Origin: Ciborinia camelliae
Lineage: Eukaryota > Ascomycota > Leotiomycetes > Helotiales > Sclerotiniaceae
Length of the DNA stretch: 64,000 nucleotides
Reading direction: 5' to 3'
Assembly: GCA_025890175.1 (NCBI GenBank)
Contig: JANPYM010000003.1
Span: forward strand, 1,974,823 to 2,038,822
How positions within the stretch are numbered: position 1 is the first letter of the stretch; every line of letters starts with the position of its first letter. Below the pieces are notes generated by a model. That model had not been told where the DNA came from. It was given only the letters and a program-made list of their open reading frames with translations, and did no database searches. Shown here piece by piece: positions 37,954 through 50,739 of the stretch. Made by a program: the position numbers and the translations under genes.

Positions 37954-39120
37954 ATGTCCTCGAGGCACGTCTCCCAGCTCCGGAAATGGATGCTAGCCTC
38001 GCCTCCTATCGAATGGGGCATCGATAAGCTGAGAGAGTTACTTATTGGCGCATTGCGACAAGGTCCTATTCCTCAACATGTAGCATTTGTGATGGATGGA
38101 AACAGGCGATTTGCGCGAAGTCATAAAATAGAGACAGTAGAGGGACATAATCTGGGATTTGAGGCTTTAGCAAGGGTTTGGCTTCCTGCAAGACGGTTGG
38201 TGTTCCTTGCTAACATGATTTGCAGATACTGGAGGTCTGTTATAAGTCCGGAGTGAAAGTCGTTACGGTTTACGCATTCAGTATAGAGAATTTTAAACGA
38301 TCGAAATACGAGGTGGATGCTCTCATGGAAATGGCAAAGGTTAAGCTAGTACAATTGGCGCAACACGGGGATCTACTGGACAGATACGGAGCTAGTGTTC
38401 GAGTTCTTGGTCAGAGGAATTTGGTCAAAGATGATGTTTTGGAAGCTATTGATAGGGCTGTCGAGATGACCAAGAACAATGGAGAGTAAGTTGGGTGATA
38501 TCAATGCTCCCGAGTCTGGAATTCACTAACACTACTTTAGTTGCGCACTCAACATATGCTTCCCATACACATCTCGAGATGAAATCACAACCGCAATCAA
38601 GACTACTGTAGAAAACTACTCAAAACCAACACACACACAACAGCGACCTTTCTCGCAGACCCGAATTACACAAAAGCTTAAATCAAGGAATGTCCACTCG
38701 GTACCAGATCCAGCTTTAAGAGCAAGCTCTCCTACCCCCTCGAACATATCCGAGCCGGACGAATCCGTATCATCCTCCACAACCTTAAATCCCGAGTCGC
38801 CGCCAACAAGCAGCCCGGAATCTGGAGTGTTCCCCGACCCCGAAATGATATCGATAGACACGCTTGAAGAAAACCTATTCACAGCTGGAGATCCTCCTTT
38901 AGACCTCTTGATCCGAACGAGTGGGGTCAACAGATTGAGCGACTTCATGCTATGGCAATGCCATGAAGATACAGAGATAGTTTTTTTGGACTGTTTATGG
39001 CCCGAGTTTGATTTGTGGCAGTTTCTACCTGTCCTGGTGGAGTGGCAGTGGAAACAGAAGCACGTGGAAGATAAGGCGCCAGGTAATGGAACAAAAGCAT
39101 CAACTGTTAGAACTCGTTAG
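37954..39120 (+). CDS. rer2: dehydrodolichyl diphosphate synthase (cis-prenyltransferase, Rer2/Srt1 type)
   Basis: Three exons (37954-38175, 38226-38485, 38541-39120) with 50- and 55-nt introns give 353 residues. The catalytic loop is [13 protein letters not shown] (Asp48 binds Mg-diphosphate), followed by [41 protein letters not shown] and [18 protein letters not shown], the five cis-prenyltransferase regions in order. The enzyme adds isopentenyl units in cis to farnesyl diphosphate to make the polyprenyl precursor of dolichol at the endoplasmic reticulum, working with an Nus1-type partner. Residues about 190-265 are a Ser/Pro-rich insert between two conserved regions, common in filamentous fungi. 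The first ATG in frame with conserved sequence is at 37954. Confidence 0.92.
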
Positions 39121-39726
39121 ATATCCAGGGAAATTTTGGGGGGCAAAAGGGCATTATAGAAGGGATTCGGGAGTTCGAGATGATTTTTGCTATGGGAATA
39201 GTATTTTGGAGACTGATAATGTAGGGTAGGGTTGCCGAGCATATCTCTGCAAAATCTGTAGAGATTTACCAAATTGAATCTACTTGTCGTATAAGAACAA
39301 TGGAATGTTGGGGGGAGGGGTGATGATTTAGGTAAAAAGGAAAGAATATTTATTTACGTAGCAATGACAATGAATATCAAAAATAATTCAATTAAGCTCG
39401 GCAGTTTATTAAGCTTGAAAGCCATGCAGACTACCGTAATTAGCCCAATCTGGGCGGTGAGAATTCTGCCCCCGCGCATTTTACCCTAGAAGGCCGGAGT
39501 GATCACCCACCCAGATCTTCTGCAACTCTACAAAGCTGGCAAACGTCTTAACAATTTTGATAGCTAAGACGACTTTCTCGAATCTAATGCCAACTTCCAA
39601 TGGACTTCAAAAGTTAAAAAATACACACAGAAACTCTTTGAATCCGATTTGCGCGTGTCGCACAGCTTCCTCCTCGAATTCCTCTCCTGGTTGTCGAAAT
39701 TGTGGAAAAGTACGTCGACACTCACA
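39121..39726. other. intergenic region
   Basis: 3' flank of rer2 and promoter of the ING-family gene. No further feature was seen; the frame open upstream of 39727 has no ATG. Confidence 0.5.
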
Positions 39727-41968
39727 ATGAAAACTACAAAAGCACCTCCTTCGGACCCCTCTTCGAGCCGCAGAGCTCAACCTCTACGGCAAACACGAAA
39801 TAATCCCCCTAGATCCTCAATCTCTGGCTCTCGATCGTTTGGACCAAGATGTTTGATTGGCGGCGGTGATGGAGTATCGAATGCGGATCAGACCGTCGAA
39901 ATATTTCCTGCGATAACCCAGTTCGCAGATGCTATATCTGCGTTGCCAAAGGAACTCGTGCGACACTTTACATTACTCAAGGAAGTCGATGCGAAAGTCT
40001 TTGGGCCAGAAGAGGAGCTCGCAAGACTCGTCGACATTGCGCTCAACACCCCACCACCGACAACAGCCAATTATTCTTCCAACACAAGATCTGCCTCTAA
40101 GAATGGGCATCATCATTTGTCCAGCATAAATGGTTCATTAGCAAATGCTCAAGGTGGGCCTGCGGGCATGTTGATGGAGATGCAGGGGGAGTCGTTCGTT
40201 CCCGCCAATCCAGCGTATGCTATTTATCATGCTCCTAACATGCCTAGAAGACGACAATTCCAAGCATGTGCTAGTTATATGCAAAATATGCTGGTATCTC
40301 TCGATGAGAAAAACCATGTTATCTCGACCGCTGCCGAAGCACTAAACAAACAACTTGCACGTCTCGATCAATGTTTCCCCCACATCGAAAAAGAAGTGAG
40401 CGAGGAGGCACGATACGGTAGTACTACTCATTGGGCATATCCTGAGAATCGAACATCTAAGGCCAATCCTGGTAGTAGCTCTAGAAGGGACGCCCCTCCA
40501 GTAAACAACCTTAGTGCCGCGGCACAGCATGTAGCAGACGAACACGCTGCGAGGAGTGATGCGAGGAAGCAAGCATTGCTTGCAAGGAAAGGAGCCAAGA
40601 CCCAGCATGCAGATTCGGATTTTGACGATAATCAAGAAGGGAAACGGGCAGAGTCAAGTAAGAGGCCGCACGGAAACAGCAAAGCTAGGAAAGCTGCTAC
40701 TGCAGAGACGCCAACGGGCGTTGGCCTTGGAATAACAAACGGAAATGGCACAAATGGAAACCCTCCTAAAAGGCGTAAGGTCGAGAAAAGTGCAAATGCT
40801 GGCCCATCAGTGGAGCGTGCTATGAATGGAAGTTTTGGCAGTAATGGGACTGCGTCAAAGGGCAAAGCAGTAGCGAGTCCTAGGTCAACTCCAGCACCAG
40901 ATGGAACCAAAAAGCCTGCAAGAGCTAGAGCCGCACCAAACGGACAAGCAAGAAAAAGGTAGGTGATTTGCGCTGTTCGAGAGAAAAAGTATTTTTGCTA
41001 ATTGACGATCAATTAGGAATAACACCGTAAACTCTGCAATGTCGCCATCATTAGCATCCTCTCCGATTCGAACTACATTTCCCGATATTAGACCGCCTGG
41101 GCGGGCATCCCCTGCTCCTGCAAATGGTGGGAGACCGGCTTCAGCAAGGGCTAGACAGAATTCAGTACAATCACTTGCGGATACAGCACGGCGACCTCCA
41201 TCTTCAGCTTCGAACAAGCCAAACGGAAATGCACCTGGCACACCTGATCTGGCAGCTGCTGCAAGTGTGACCGGGAAAACTGTCCCGGAGATCAAGCCAA
41301 CAGCGAAAGACGCTGGCACAAATGACAAGGGAGAAGATCTTCTTGAGGATGCTCAACCACAAAATCCCGAAGTACTAGGCGGCATCGTGGTAGGTAACAG
41401 CAGAGAGAGTATGAAACGAGAAGAGCCTGTAGAATCCAATGGGGATGTCATGCAGGGCATTCAATCAATAGCGATTACCACTACAAAGAGTGGCAGAGCA
41501 AGCAAACCATCAACACCAGCAATGCCTTCTTTCATCGAGCCAGTTCGCTCAAGGTCATCGCGCAGTATTCCAGATCCCGTATCTGCAGCCAAAAGAAGCC
41601 ACAAGAAAGGCGCAGGTGCAGCCGCTCAACTTATTGCCCAGCAAAACTTGGAACTCGATGATACAACAAGTAGTGCGCAAGGCGACGATGAGGAAGCCGA
41701 GATTGATGCAGATGAGCCTACCTACTGTTACTGTAATGGTGTTAGTTATGGTGAGATGGTTGCTTGTGATAATCTCAGTTGTGAGAAGGAATGGTTCCAT
41801 CTCGAATGCGTGGGCTTAAAAATCGCGCCCAAGGGTCATAGTAAGTTCGCCCACTCTTTTGGTACCTCGTGTGAACAAACAAACTAATATGGTATAGCAA
41901 AATGGTACTGCGATGATTGTAAAGAGAAGATGAAGGCCGGGAATAAACGAATCAGTAACGGTCGATAA
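39727..41968 (+). CDS. ING-family chromatin protein with C-terminal PHD finger
   Basis: Three exons (39727-40958, 41017-41840, 41898-41968) give 708 residues. Residues about 50-250 contain the N-terminal ING helices ([31 protein letters not shown], then the [33 protein letters not shown] coiled part). A long Ser/Pro/Gly-rich, basic linker follows, and a PHD finger closes the protein at about 646-700 ([36 protein letters not shown]). The finger has all Cys4-His-Cys3 zinc ligands and the pattern of H3K4me3 readers. Such proteins are subunits of NuA4 or Rpd3-type complexes in the nucleus (yeast Yng2, Pho23, Yng1); which one this corresponds to is not settled here. Confidence 0.87.
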
Positions 41969-43985
41969 GGATAGTCGGGAAAACTACAACAGGACAACGG
42001 AGTTTTTCGGTCTTGTTTTGATACCTAGGTGGCTCAAACTTGTAGCTTTATGGTGCGTACAGGCCCATTGGAGTATGGATATTGGGCGTTAAACTTTTCT
42101 GGGGGCTGCTTACATAGAAACTGCGTTTGTTTTTAATGTATATAATGAAAGTAGATTCGATGAAAATGAATCTTCTCAAAGCAAGTCAGGTCGAAGTGTG
42201 ATGCATATGCATGTGATACCAGGTCTTCTGTAATGCGATGAATTGTGCAAGTGCTATCATCATTAGGTACCTAGGTAGGTATATAATATAAGCTTACCAT
42301 TATTTTGTACTTTTACGTACGCGAAAAGAAACTTGATTAATTGGTTCACGTGATAGAGAATATATTGAACATGTTCGGACTTATCTCATCACCGTTCCGC
42401 TTCGTATCATCCCCAGGAAAGAAACATGCCCTCTGCATCAAACCTATGGAGGGATGCAGTTTATACTCATTTCATACGTATGTCGCTGATGAGCATATTT
42501 TCTTCCATTCATTGACTCCCCTATTATATGATAGCTGTTTGCGACTTTGTTATTTTCGCCATTGCCACATTCATATACATGTATATCTAAGCTGATAACA
42601 TGTACCACTATGCATTTGGGGAGTAGGATACCACCTGCATATTACATTTTTCGAGGCAACAATTCCTGGTTCAGTGACAAGGATTCAGAAAGCGTTACCT
42701 CAACTGGCCGAGATCTCTTATCCTTTGAGTATCTTCTCTTTGATTTGCTTCTATTGGCGTATATTTTGGCGCTCCAACGCGGTCCAACACGCTCCAACAT
42801 GCGAAAGATACTTTTTGTCCTCGCATTCTCCATTAGTGCTTGGGTTAAAAACTAACGTGATTTTACGTTCCCACATGCGTCGCGTTCTAAATCCTTCGTA
42901 CATATAACAATTTTTTATTCGCGGCCCTGAATTATAACGAGTTTAAGATCAATTTTTCCGTGGAGCTAGGAGGCTATTCTTCTTCTGTTCCTCGTTATGG
43001 ATTTATCCATCTTCTTCATCTTCTTAGTCAAGTGATTAGATAAAAGCCGTAATCAGCATCTCCAGAGTTCGTAATGTCTGATGTGCCTGCTTTTCGGTAG
43101 TTCTTTATGGATGCTATCCGTGGTAATGAGAGGAGCTGGAGGTTTGAGGTATGGAAATTCAATCTCGGACCCGGTGCATGTGAAGAAGGTGCTCTCATTG
43201 GCCTTTATTCTCACTATCCATGCCAATTACAATGAATCAGTGAGCAAACCAGATTGCATAATGATACTTGATAACAGAATATTTGAGGTGCATCCACGGC
43301 GTTTTGGACAAAGGCCCAACACAACACAGCCCTGGAATTAAAACAGAGTGACACTTTCACATGACAGTTCCAAGTTGAAGGAAATGAAAACGAGCAAAAA
43401 GACTGAGTTGATCGATAGGTTCCTCGAAAATTAGTCCACATATAACGGAACCTCAAATTTTCCTATGCATTAGGGTCTGATATCCGTGGTGAGATGACGC
43501 GACATCGTATCTAGCTGCAGGTTGGAGGCGTGAAGAGGTTACGTAGCCCCACTCGGGGCGGGCAGGGTTGCAGTCGGCGGACCCTAACAGTTATTCACTG
43601 AACGAGCAAGAGTGCTATAACGAGAACAGCATGCATTATGCATAACGATAATCTCTGGCGCCGTTTTACTACAGCGCTCAAGTAGATACTCCTCACTTTG
43701 CACTCTCCATTGACTTGCTTGCATTTTATCCCGCCATTTTCTTGTATCGATTTTCAGTATCAACTATCAGTTCTCGCCTTCCCTCTTACTCCGAGTCTTT
43801 ATTTCTTAGATCTTGTTTAAACAATCCTCATCTCCATCTTCCTCTGTGTAAATCTACACACAGTTGAGAGCATAGCTTCAACAGTTAAAAGCCTCTTATT
43901 GTTGGACTGCAGTCCGGACTATTTGACACACTAAGCCCTCTTACATCTGTTCCAATATCGGCCATTTAAATTTAGCTCCGCACTG
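41969..43985. other. intergenic region, no gene supported
   Basis: About 2 kb with only unrecognised short frames. A TACCTAGGTAGGTATATAATATA stretch lies near 42267-42290. The last few hundred bases resemble a CT-rich promoter (43680-43870) and may have belonged to the broken gene that follows. Confidence 0.5.
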
Positions 43986-45510
43986 ATAATCATTATAATA
44001 GGTGGGTGGGATGTTAATGAAGCCCTTAATGCAGTGTTCAACAGACACCACTCATATATCCTTTGGCTGGTGTACCCCTTAGGGGTGTTGAAAATGCCAA
44101 GGCAGACGGCGTTCTCCTTGCACCACCATTCATTGAGGAAGAAGGTAAAAACTCCGAAATGCTTGATTTCTTGGTCAAGAATATCGGTATACTTCTGTAC
44201 GGTGGTGGGGATATGTCACAGGGCATAGGTGACAAGATCTCGAAGCAGATCAAGCTATCCATGATCTTATGTTCCACGGAAAGTGTTGCTTACCCGGCAG
44301 TTTTTTCTAGCGACAAATGACCAGTTGATGACTGGAAATAATTTTATTTCAATCCAAACACTGGTATCTAACTTGTACCACACTCAGACAACTGCTATAA
44401 AGCAGTCTAAGTTTGTAATCCTGACCCTGGAAAGGAACAACTAGTTTTCTCAGTGTCCCAAGTTTGAAGAAGGGGAAACTCATAATCTCTACGCTCCACA
44501 TATTTCCATCCCCGGTCTTTGGGTTTATTCAGGACGAAGTGATGATATTCTGGTCCTCTTGATGAACGAAAAAGCCAAGCCTGTAAGATAGAGTAACATA
44601 TCTCACACAATCCCAAAGTTTGAGCAGCCCTCGTCGTCGGTGCTCACAGATTTCAGACAGCGTTACTTGTTGAGTGAACATCTCCCCAAACGCTTTCCAC
44701 GGTTGAACGGACAGAAACAATCGACCGCGTCTGGCCAATAATTTAGGAGGCAAACCAGGAATGCCCACGCCACGCCCAAGTCGCCAAATCTCACATATTT
44801 TTCACCCATCCAGATGACCCCATGGTGAGATCAGGGAAGGGGGGCATTCAGGGGCGACCAACACCGGATCTCTACGCAAAGGAGATCAACGATCTCTATG
44901 CAGGCGCGGATAAAATGTTAGCTTCGGCTCCATTGGATATCGTACCCGAAACTCTCACTGATGATGCCACAGAGTCTCTTCTTATGGGCTACTCGGAGTC
45001 GAAGTTTATCGCTGAAAACGTCCTTTCCTACAGTGAGGAAAGTTTTTCCCATATGCCAATCAGCATTGCTCGCATTGGGCAATTGCAGGACCCGTCTCCA
45101 CCAAAGGAATCTGTAACAAACGAGTGGTTTCCAAGTCTTGTGCTTAGTTCCACCCACCTGGTGTTATTCCCGAATCACTGAATCCGACAGATCATAGCGA
45201 ACTTGATTGGATGCCCATTGACCTCATCGCTGACATCCTTGTAGAGCTCATATTCGGTGAGAGAGAGTATCAAATCGAGAGAGCCAAGGTTTGTCATCTT
45301 GTCAACCCAGTTCTCGTTTCGTGGAAACCCCTTCTGCCCACGATCATCGAGGCCACTACACCAGAGCAAAAGAATAAGCCGGTTCCTGTACCTTTTCCGA
45401 AATGGATTGATCGTGTTCGAAAAGAAGCTGATAATCTACATTCTATGGTCATGTTGGAGAAGAATTCGACGATCAAACTCTTGTCTTTCTATGATGGATT
45501 AGCGAAATGA
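43986..45510 (+). pseudogene. NRPS-like (adenylation-reductase) gene remnant with internal deletion
   Basis: Pieces of one gene type lie in order on the plus strand but in changing frames. At about 44063-44320: GVLLAPPFIEEEGKNSEMLDFLVKNIGILLYGGGD, an adenylation-domain core. At about 44370-44590: an A-domain tail ending in ISIPGLWVYSGRSDDILVLL. At about 44770-44935: AKSHIFFTHPDDPMVRSGKGGIQ...DLYAGADKML, the end of the A domain. The next residues jump straight into the reductase domain (LMGYSESKFIAENVLSY, then ISIARIGQ...SEWFPSLVLSS...LDWMPIDLIADILVE). The carrier domain and the first half of the NAD-binding reductase are missing, and there are stops and frame changes. The family resembles aminoadipate-reductase-like NRPS-like enzymes. 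It is not functional. Confidence 0.72.
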
Positions 45511-48500
45511 AGAGGCACGAGAATCTTAGAGATTAGGAAAAAGGTACAGACGAGTGAGAAATTGCGCGGATTGAAGGGTATCGAAGGAGCATGGGTTGAG
45601 AAATCGGCGCAGGGTTGGATTAAATGAAGAAATGTATGTTTTAATCCTTTTGAGAGAATGGCGAATTTTTCGGGGGAAGTGATTGGATATTGAGATATTT
45701 TGAGCTACAGTACTAGACCACTTCTATTTGTTCGACAGGGGTTTTGCACCAAAAGTCAACCACTTTAATAATTTATATAATTTCTAATATCAATAGAATT
45801 ATTTTTATTATTTATAATATAGATTATTTCGAAAGAAAATTCGATTAAAAAATATATAATTTATTTTTAGAAATTTTCTAATTTATATAATTAAGATACA
45901 AAGTTATTTAATAGTTTTTGAATCAATTTTTGCGGGGAAAATCAATAAAAAATTTAATTTCAACTTTAAGGATTAAATATTTCACGAATATAATTTTTTA
46001 GCTTTTCAAAATTTAATTATATAATCTTTTTGTAAAAATCTTTAATATATTAATAGGAATTAATGATTGAACTTTTAATCGTATTAAAATATTAAAGTGA
46101 AATGTATGTATTTTGATTGATTTGGGTATAAATTTAAGGTTCAACTAATATAAGTGGAGGGGTACTGTAGGTTAACTCGAAATGTGATATCAAACCAAAC
46201 CTTGGAATTGTAAGACTCCAAGTGTCGGGTCTTTGTCTGATGGTGACTTGATCCCAATACGATATCTGTATTTATTGGCCCACGTGATGGACGATACATT
46301 TGAAAAGGAAAGTCTCGTTCCAGTCGAGTTTTGAGTGAATGTGGAGTGCATTAGGGGGTAAAGCGGTAAGGCTTTCGGCACATGGTGCTGTGCAAGTGAT
46401 TTACCCCGTACTTTTCCCCTGTGCTTGTACCACCCGACTTGAAATTTTCTTGATGTGCGCCAATGGGAATCTTCATCGAACGTTGGTATAGTTTTAGGTC
46501 TAACTTAGTCCCCCTTTTTAGCCTAGGTAGACCAGTGGAGGTAGACATAACGTGGTAATAATGCATTCAAGAAGTTGGGATAGCTTTCCCCATATGATTT
46601 CTAGACACCTGCAACCTTATTTGTACCATAACTAGGTCCTAGTAGCAGCAGTGGCTGTAGCTGGTAGCTAATTAATGGAAATCAACCAATGATGATCTCT
46701 TGGATATTTGACACATTCCTGGGGTTTCGACCCAAAAGACTAGGGTTAGGTATTTCTCTTTCCCCAGATTATGGATTGATTTGGGCATTGTCGGATTATC
46801 CTAATGTAACCGAGTCTGGGCGTCTCTAAGCGACCCAATGATTACCCGATCCGATCTCGGCGTTTTTAATACCTTGTATGGTAATTTGATTCTTCTGCAC
46901 TTCGCACACAAAACCTTATAGAAAATACGTTAAGATGTACGTGATACGAATAAGGAACATCTTTCAATAATACATCAAGGTGTCTTCCTAGTTCATATTT
47001 CATACCTCCATCTATAATCTCGTACCCTCTCACCGAATCCCATCATTCCATTACTTTATAAGAATCCTTTTATAATATATCCTCATAGAAGATTTAATTC
47101 CGAAGACGTAATAGCTGCATTCCTGCCAAGCCTTATGATTTCTGCTTCTCCGCTGCCAAACCTACCCAGGTACCTACCTCCAGCTATAGGTATTTCATGT
47201 TTACTGCAGCATTGGGAGAAATTAGTAGACATCACGCGTCTCGTTTGGTCTTCACTTGAAACAGACCACCAGGCAGGCAGGCGTCCATGCTAGGTACATA
47301 TTCTTTGAACAAAGAAATATCAATCTGGAATCTTGGGCGCCATTGTGTTGGGATTTCATGGATGGATTTTATTATATTATGCCATCAACCATGCAACTTG
47401 CGAACAATGAATGCCCAGGCCCCAGGTGAATGGAATGACTGTGATGATATCAGCCTCTAATGATTCTTTTGTTTTGCATTACTCAAATGATTCATGGATT
47501 TTGAATCACCTGAGCAATTATTATTCACTTATTACCTAATACCTAATATTCACGTATGATCTAGTATTCACTTCCGGTCCCTACCGATATATCTACCTAG
47601 TAGGTACCTATCTGATGGATATTCTATCAACCTAATCATTAGATTCCATTCCATTCATACCCAGCATCCAAGCAATTTGCAAACCACGAATCCACACTAT
47701 TGGGGCGTGGGAACGATTCATTTGAGGTGATTCGTGAAGATGAGATAAGATGCGACGAGATGAGAAGAGATGAGAAGAGAAAGCAAAAGATAGAGAAAGA
47801 GAAAGACGTAACTCGGAACCTTAAGGTTATCATATCATTATTATCAGCACCTGGGCCTACCGGCATTGTCTCCTTATCAGATGGACGGCTCTACCAAGGC
47901 ATCTTAAAGTTTGATTAGAGTTTTTTTTTATTTGATATTTCATTCCACGGGTGCCACTCTTCTACGGCAAATCTACGCCTTCCTTCTCGTAGTCAATGGT
48001 CATGCCTTACAAACTAAGTTAACCAACCCGTACGGATGATCCCTCCACCTTTGCTTTTTTTGCTAAAAGCATGAACTTGATCTTGAACTTTAACTTTAAC
48101 TCTTTAACTCCTGCTCAATCACAACGTGAGGACGCATCTACAACACATTCACATACGCATTCACACTCTCAAAGCCAAGGCAATACTTGAACACTTTCTT
48201 AATTCTATTATCATCAGACAATCCCTTTCATCTAACAATCAATCATTCGACGTGTGTCATAAAGAACCCCTCCGTTTCCCCGCATATTAAATTTGTGGTT
48301 TGGGATCTTTTTACGAAATTGAGAATTCGTGACTAAGAGATTTTCTTCACCTCGATTTTTTTTCTTCTTTGATCAACCTTTATACAGTGCGAGTGCAACC
48401 ACATTTTACATTCACCTTCTATTCGTCTCTTTCGTTGGGTTGTCCGAATCACCTGGAATCACAATTACTTATTCCTGCCAAAATTCCCCTCATCCAAGGT

Positions 48501-48526
48501 CGCGTGCAACATAAATTCCATCCAAT
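45511..48526. other. intergenic region, about 3 kb, no gene supported
   Basis: Apart from an AT-rich block (45740-46140), nothing conserved was found. There are (GAGAT/GAAGA)n-like purine runs near 47735-47805 and TACCTAGGTA palindromes near 47165 and 47595. The last 300 bases are the CT-rich promoter and leader of the F-box gene. Confidence 0.55.
45740..46140. repeat. short AT-rich block, possibly a RIP-mutated repeat relic
   Basis: About 400 nt almost free of G and C and rich in TA steps (ATTTATATAATTTC, TTTATAATATAG), sharply different from both flanks. The look matches the large AT-rich block at the right end of the window. It sits just after the NRPS-like pseudogene. Its origin as a mutated repeat is inferred. 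Confidence 0.45.
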
Positions 48527-50739
48527 ATGGCTTTGGCAAACTCAAACATACCGCTGCCATCGAGGCCTTTGAAATCGGCGCCTAACTTAATAGCCCGCAA
48601 ACATTCTATTACACCACCAACCTCGGATCGTGGAGACAGGACGAGCTTTTCAAGTGTAAAAGAAAATACTTCTGGAATTCCTCAATCATTCACGGACTCC
48701 AAGGTTAGCTCTTACCTGAAATACGAAGTTGACGGAAACGAGATCGCCATCGACGACGCGAGCAGCGGAGGTGCTCTAACTCCCCCAGAAAACGTGGAGA
48801 TTGACATGCCAACATTGTGGTCTACAAACCCTCATAGCACCCCCCATGGACTGGTTTGCCCCTGTGATGGCTTCCGGGGCTGGAAGCAGATCGCAGTACG
48901 TGGTAAGGTTGCAAGTAAAAGCTACAGTGATTTGAGGAATATGAAAATGGGCTGGGGATGGGACGGCGACGACTATGAGCCAAAACTTAACCCCGAGCCG
49001 GAATCGAAGAAAGAGGCAGATCCGGTCATGGAAGGAGCCGGAGTCAGTATTTCTGGAAAGTCTCCGATCGAGATGCTACCTGCAGAACTACTTGGTAAGC
49101 CATTTCCCTTTGTGATAAATTCCACCAACCGGATTACTGGATATATATTTACAATACGAACGCGTCTGCTCGCCCAAATCGACTCCAAGGAATCAACCCT
49201 CAGGATACGGGTGATGATGTAGTCACATGACTCTAGTTCCTCTGGGACATCTGGGAACAGCTTTATCCACAAGTCCACAATAATCCTGTGGATTGCCAGG
49301 AGCTTGAGGTTCAACGTATGCCTATTATGACTTTTGGTATAGTGCTAACATCAACAGGCGCCATTATTGATCAGCTTGTCACGGATATTCCCCCAGGCGG
49401 AATCACACCACGCAATGTTGACTTGATGTCTCTCCTCCTTACGTCGCACACGATGCATTCGGCAACCCTGGCTTCTTTGTATACAAAGATCACTATTCCG
49501 CACTCCCGGGTCTTCCGTAAGTTTCTGGCCCACATCAGAGAATACCCAGCTCTAGGCACGATTGTCCGACGATTGGACTTCTCTCATTTCAACCCAACTG
49601 GTATCGGCCTCACCGCTAGACAGCGTGCCGAGACATTGAACTTGATTCCTGCAACCCTTCTCGAATGCCTGTCCCTAACCCCAAATTTACGAGAATTTTT
49701 GAGCCAGGAGCACATCGATGACGATATGGATGCAAAGGTTATCCAAAAACTTCTCTGCGACTCACCAAATTTGCAAGCGCTGGATTTTTGTGCCTGTTCA
49801 TCGGCCTCTTTCCGCGACGCCTTCACCGCGGTCATGAATACCTGCCCACTTCCTGAAGTTCTTCCCATCACCAGGTTGAGTTTCCACGAATGCACAAATT
49901 TGCCATCCTCAGTTTTCGAGACCCTGATTCCACGACTTCCGCACTTGACCCATCTTGACGTCGCGCATACTCGCATCACCGACGAAATTCTTTTCTCGAT
50001 TCCCCAATCAGCTAGACTTACACATTTGAATATTAGCAAATGTTCTTACCTCTCAGGAGAGCGGGTTGTCGAATTTCTCAGCATACACCCTGCTGCCAAA
50101 TCGCTAGTCTATCTCAACCTCGGTTCCGATATCAAATCTCACGAAATGTTCAATCGTTGCGAGGTTACAGCTCTACTTCCGATCCTCCCGAATACTCTTC
50201 GATCCTTGAGTCTCAAAGGTAGCGAGATGCACAGCTCGCACATTTCGCTCTTTCTGCCACTTACAAAACATCTTGAGGAACTTGGTCTTGGCCATGGCTT
50301 GGTATTGTCTGATATCCGTCGCCTGTTTGTACCAGACCAAGATGCTAGTATCGAAGAACAGATTGGCTGGGTTCCGCACACGCTACACTATATCGATGTT
50401 TCCGATCTTTCAAAGGTCCAACTCGATCTAGGTACTTTGTTCGGATCCAGCTGTCCAATACTCAGGAACGATACCTTGCCTCTCGAGGTCCTCGAGATTA
50501 GTCTAGAATGTTTCAACATCATGAATACCAGTTCCCTCGTGAAGCGCGCAGGTTGGTGCTTGAAGGAGGCCGGTCGAAGATATTGGCTGGTTCGCGACGA
50601 TAGTCATATCGAGGAAAGCAAAAGAGACTGCGGAGGAAGACAATGGAAATGGGGAGCTAATTACTGGGGTATGAGAAAGGTGCCTGTTGCTAGAGCGGAG
50701 GTGGGAGGCATGTATGGTCATTACATGTTTAAGCGATAG
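48527..50739 (+). CDS. F-box and leucine-rich-repeat protein
   Basis: Two exons (48527-49094 and 49358-50739) across a 263-nt intron encode 649 residues. The first ~175 residues are polar with no recognised domain. An F-box-like motif spans about 177-230 (PIEMLPAELLGAIIDQL...LMSLLLTSHTMHSATLASLYTKI). From about 270 to 520 there are irregular leucine-rich repeats (LQALDFCACSSAS, LTHLDVAHTRITDEIL, LTHLNISKCSYL, LVYLNLGSD, LRSLSLKGSEM). The end is a conserved-looking tail (GGRQWKWGANYWGMRKVPVARAEVGGMYGHYMFKR). F-box LRR proteins recruit substrates to SCF ubiquitin ligases; the substrate here is unknown. It is the nearest gene to the PKS but does not look like a pathway gene. Confidence 0.82.
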
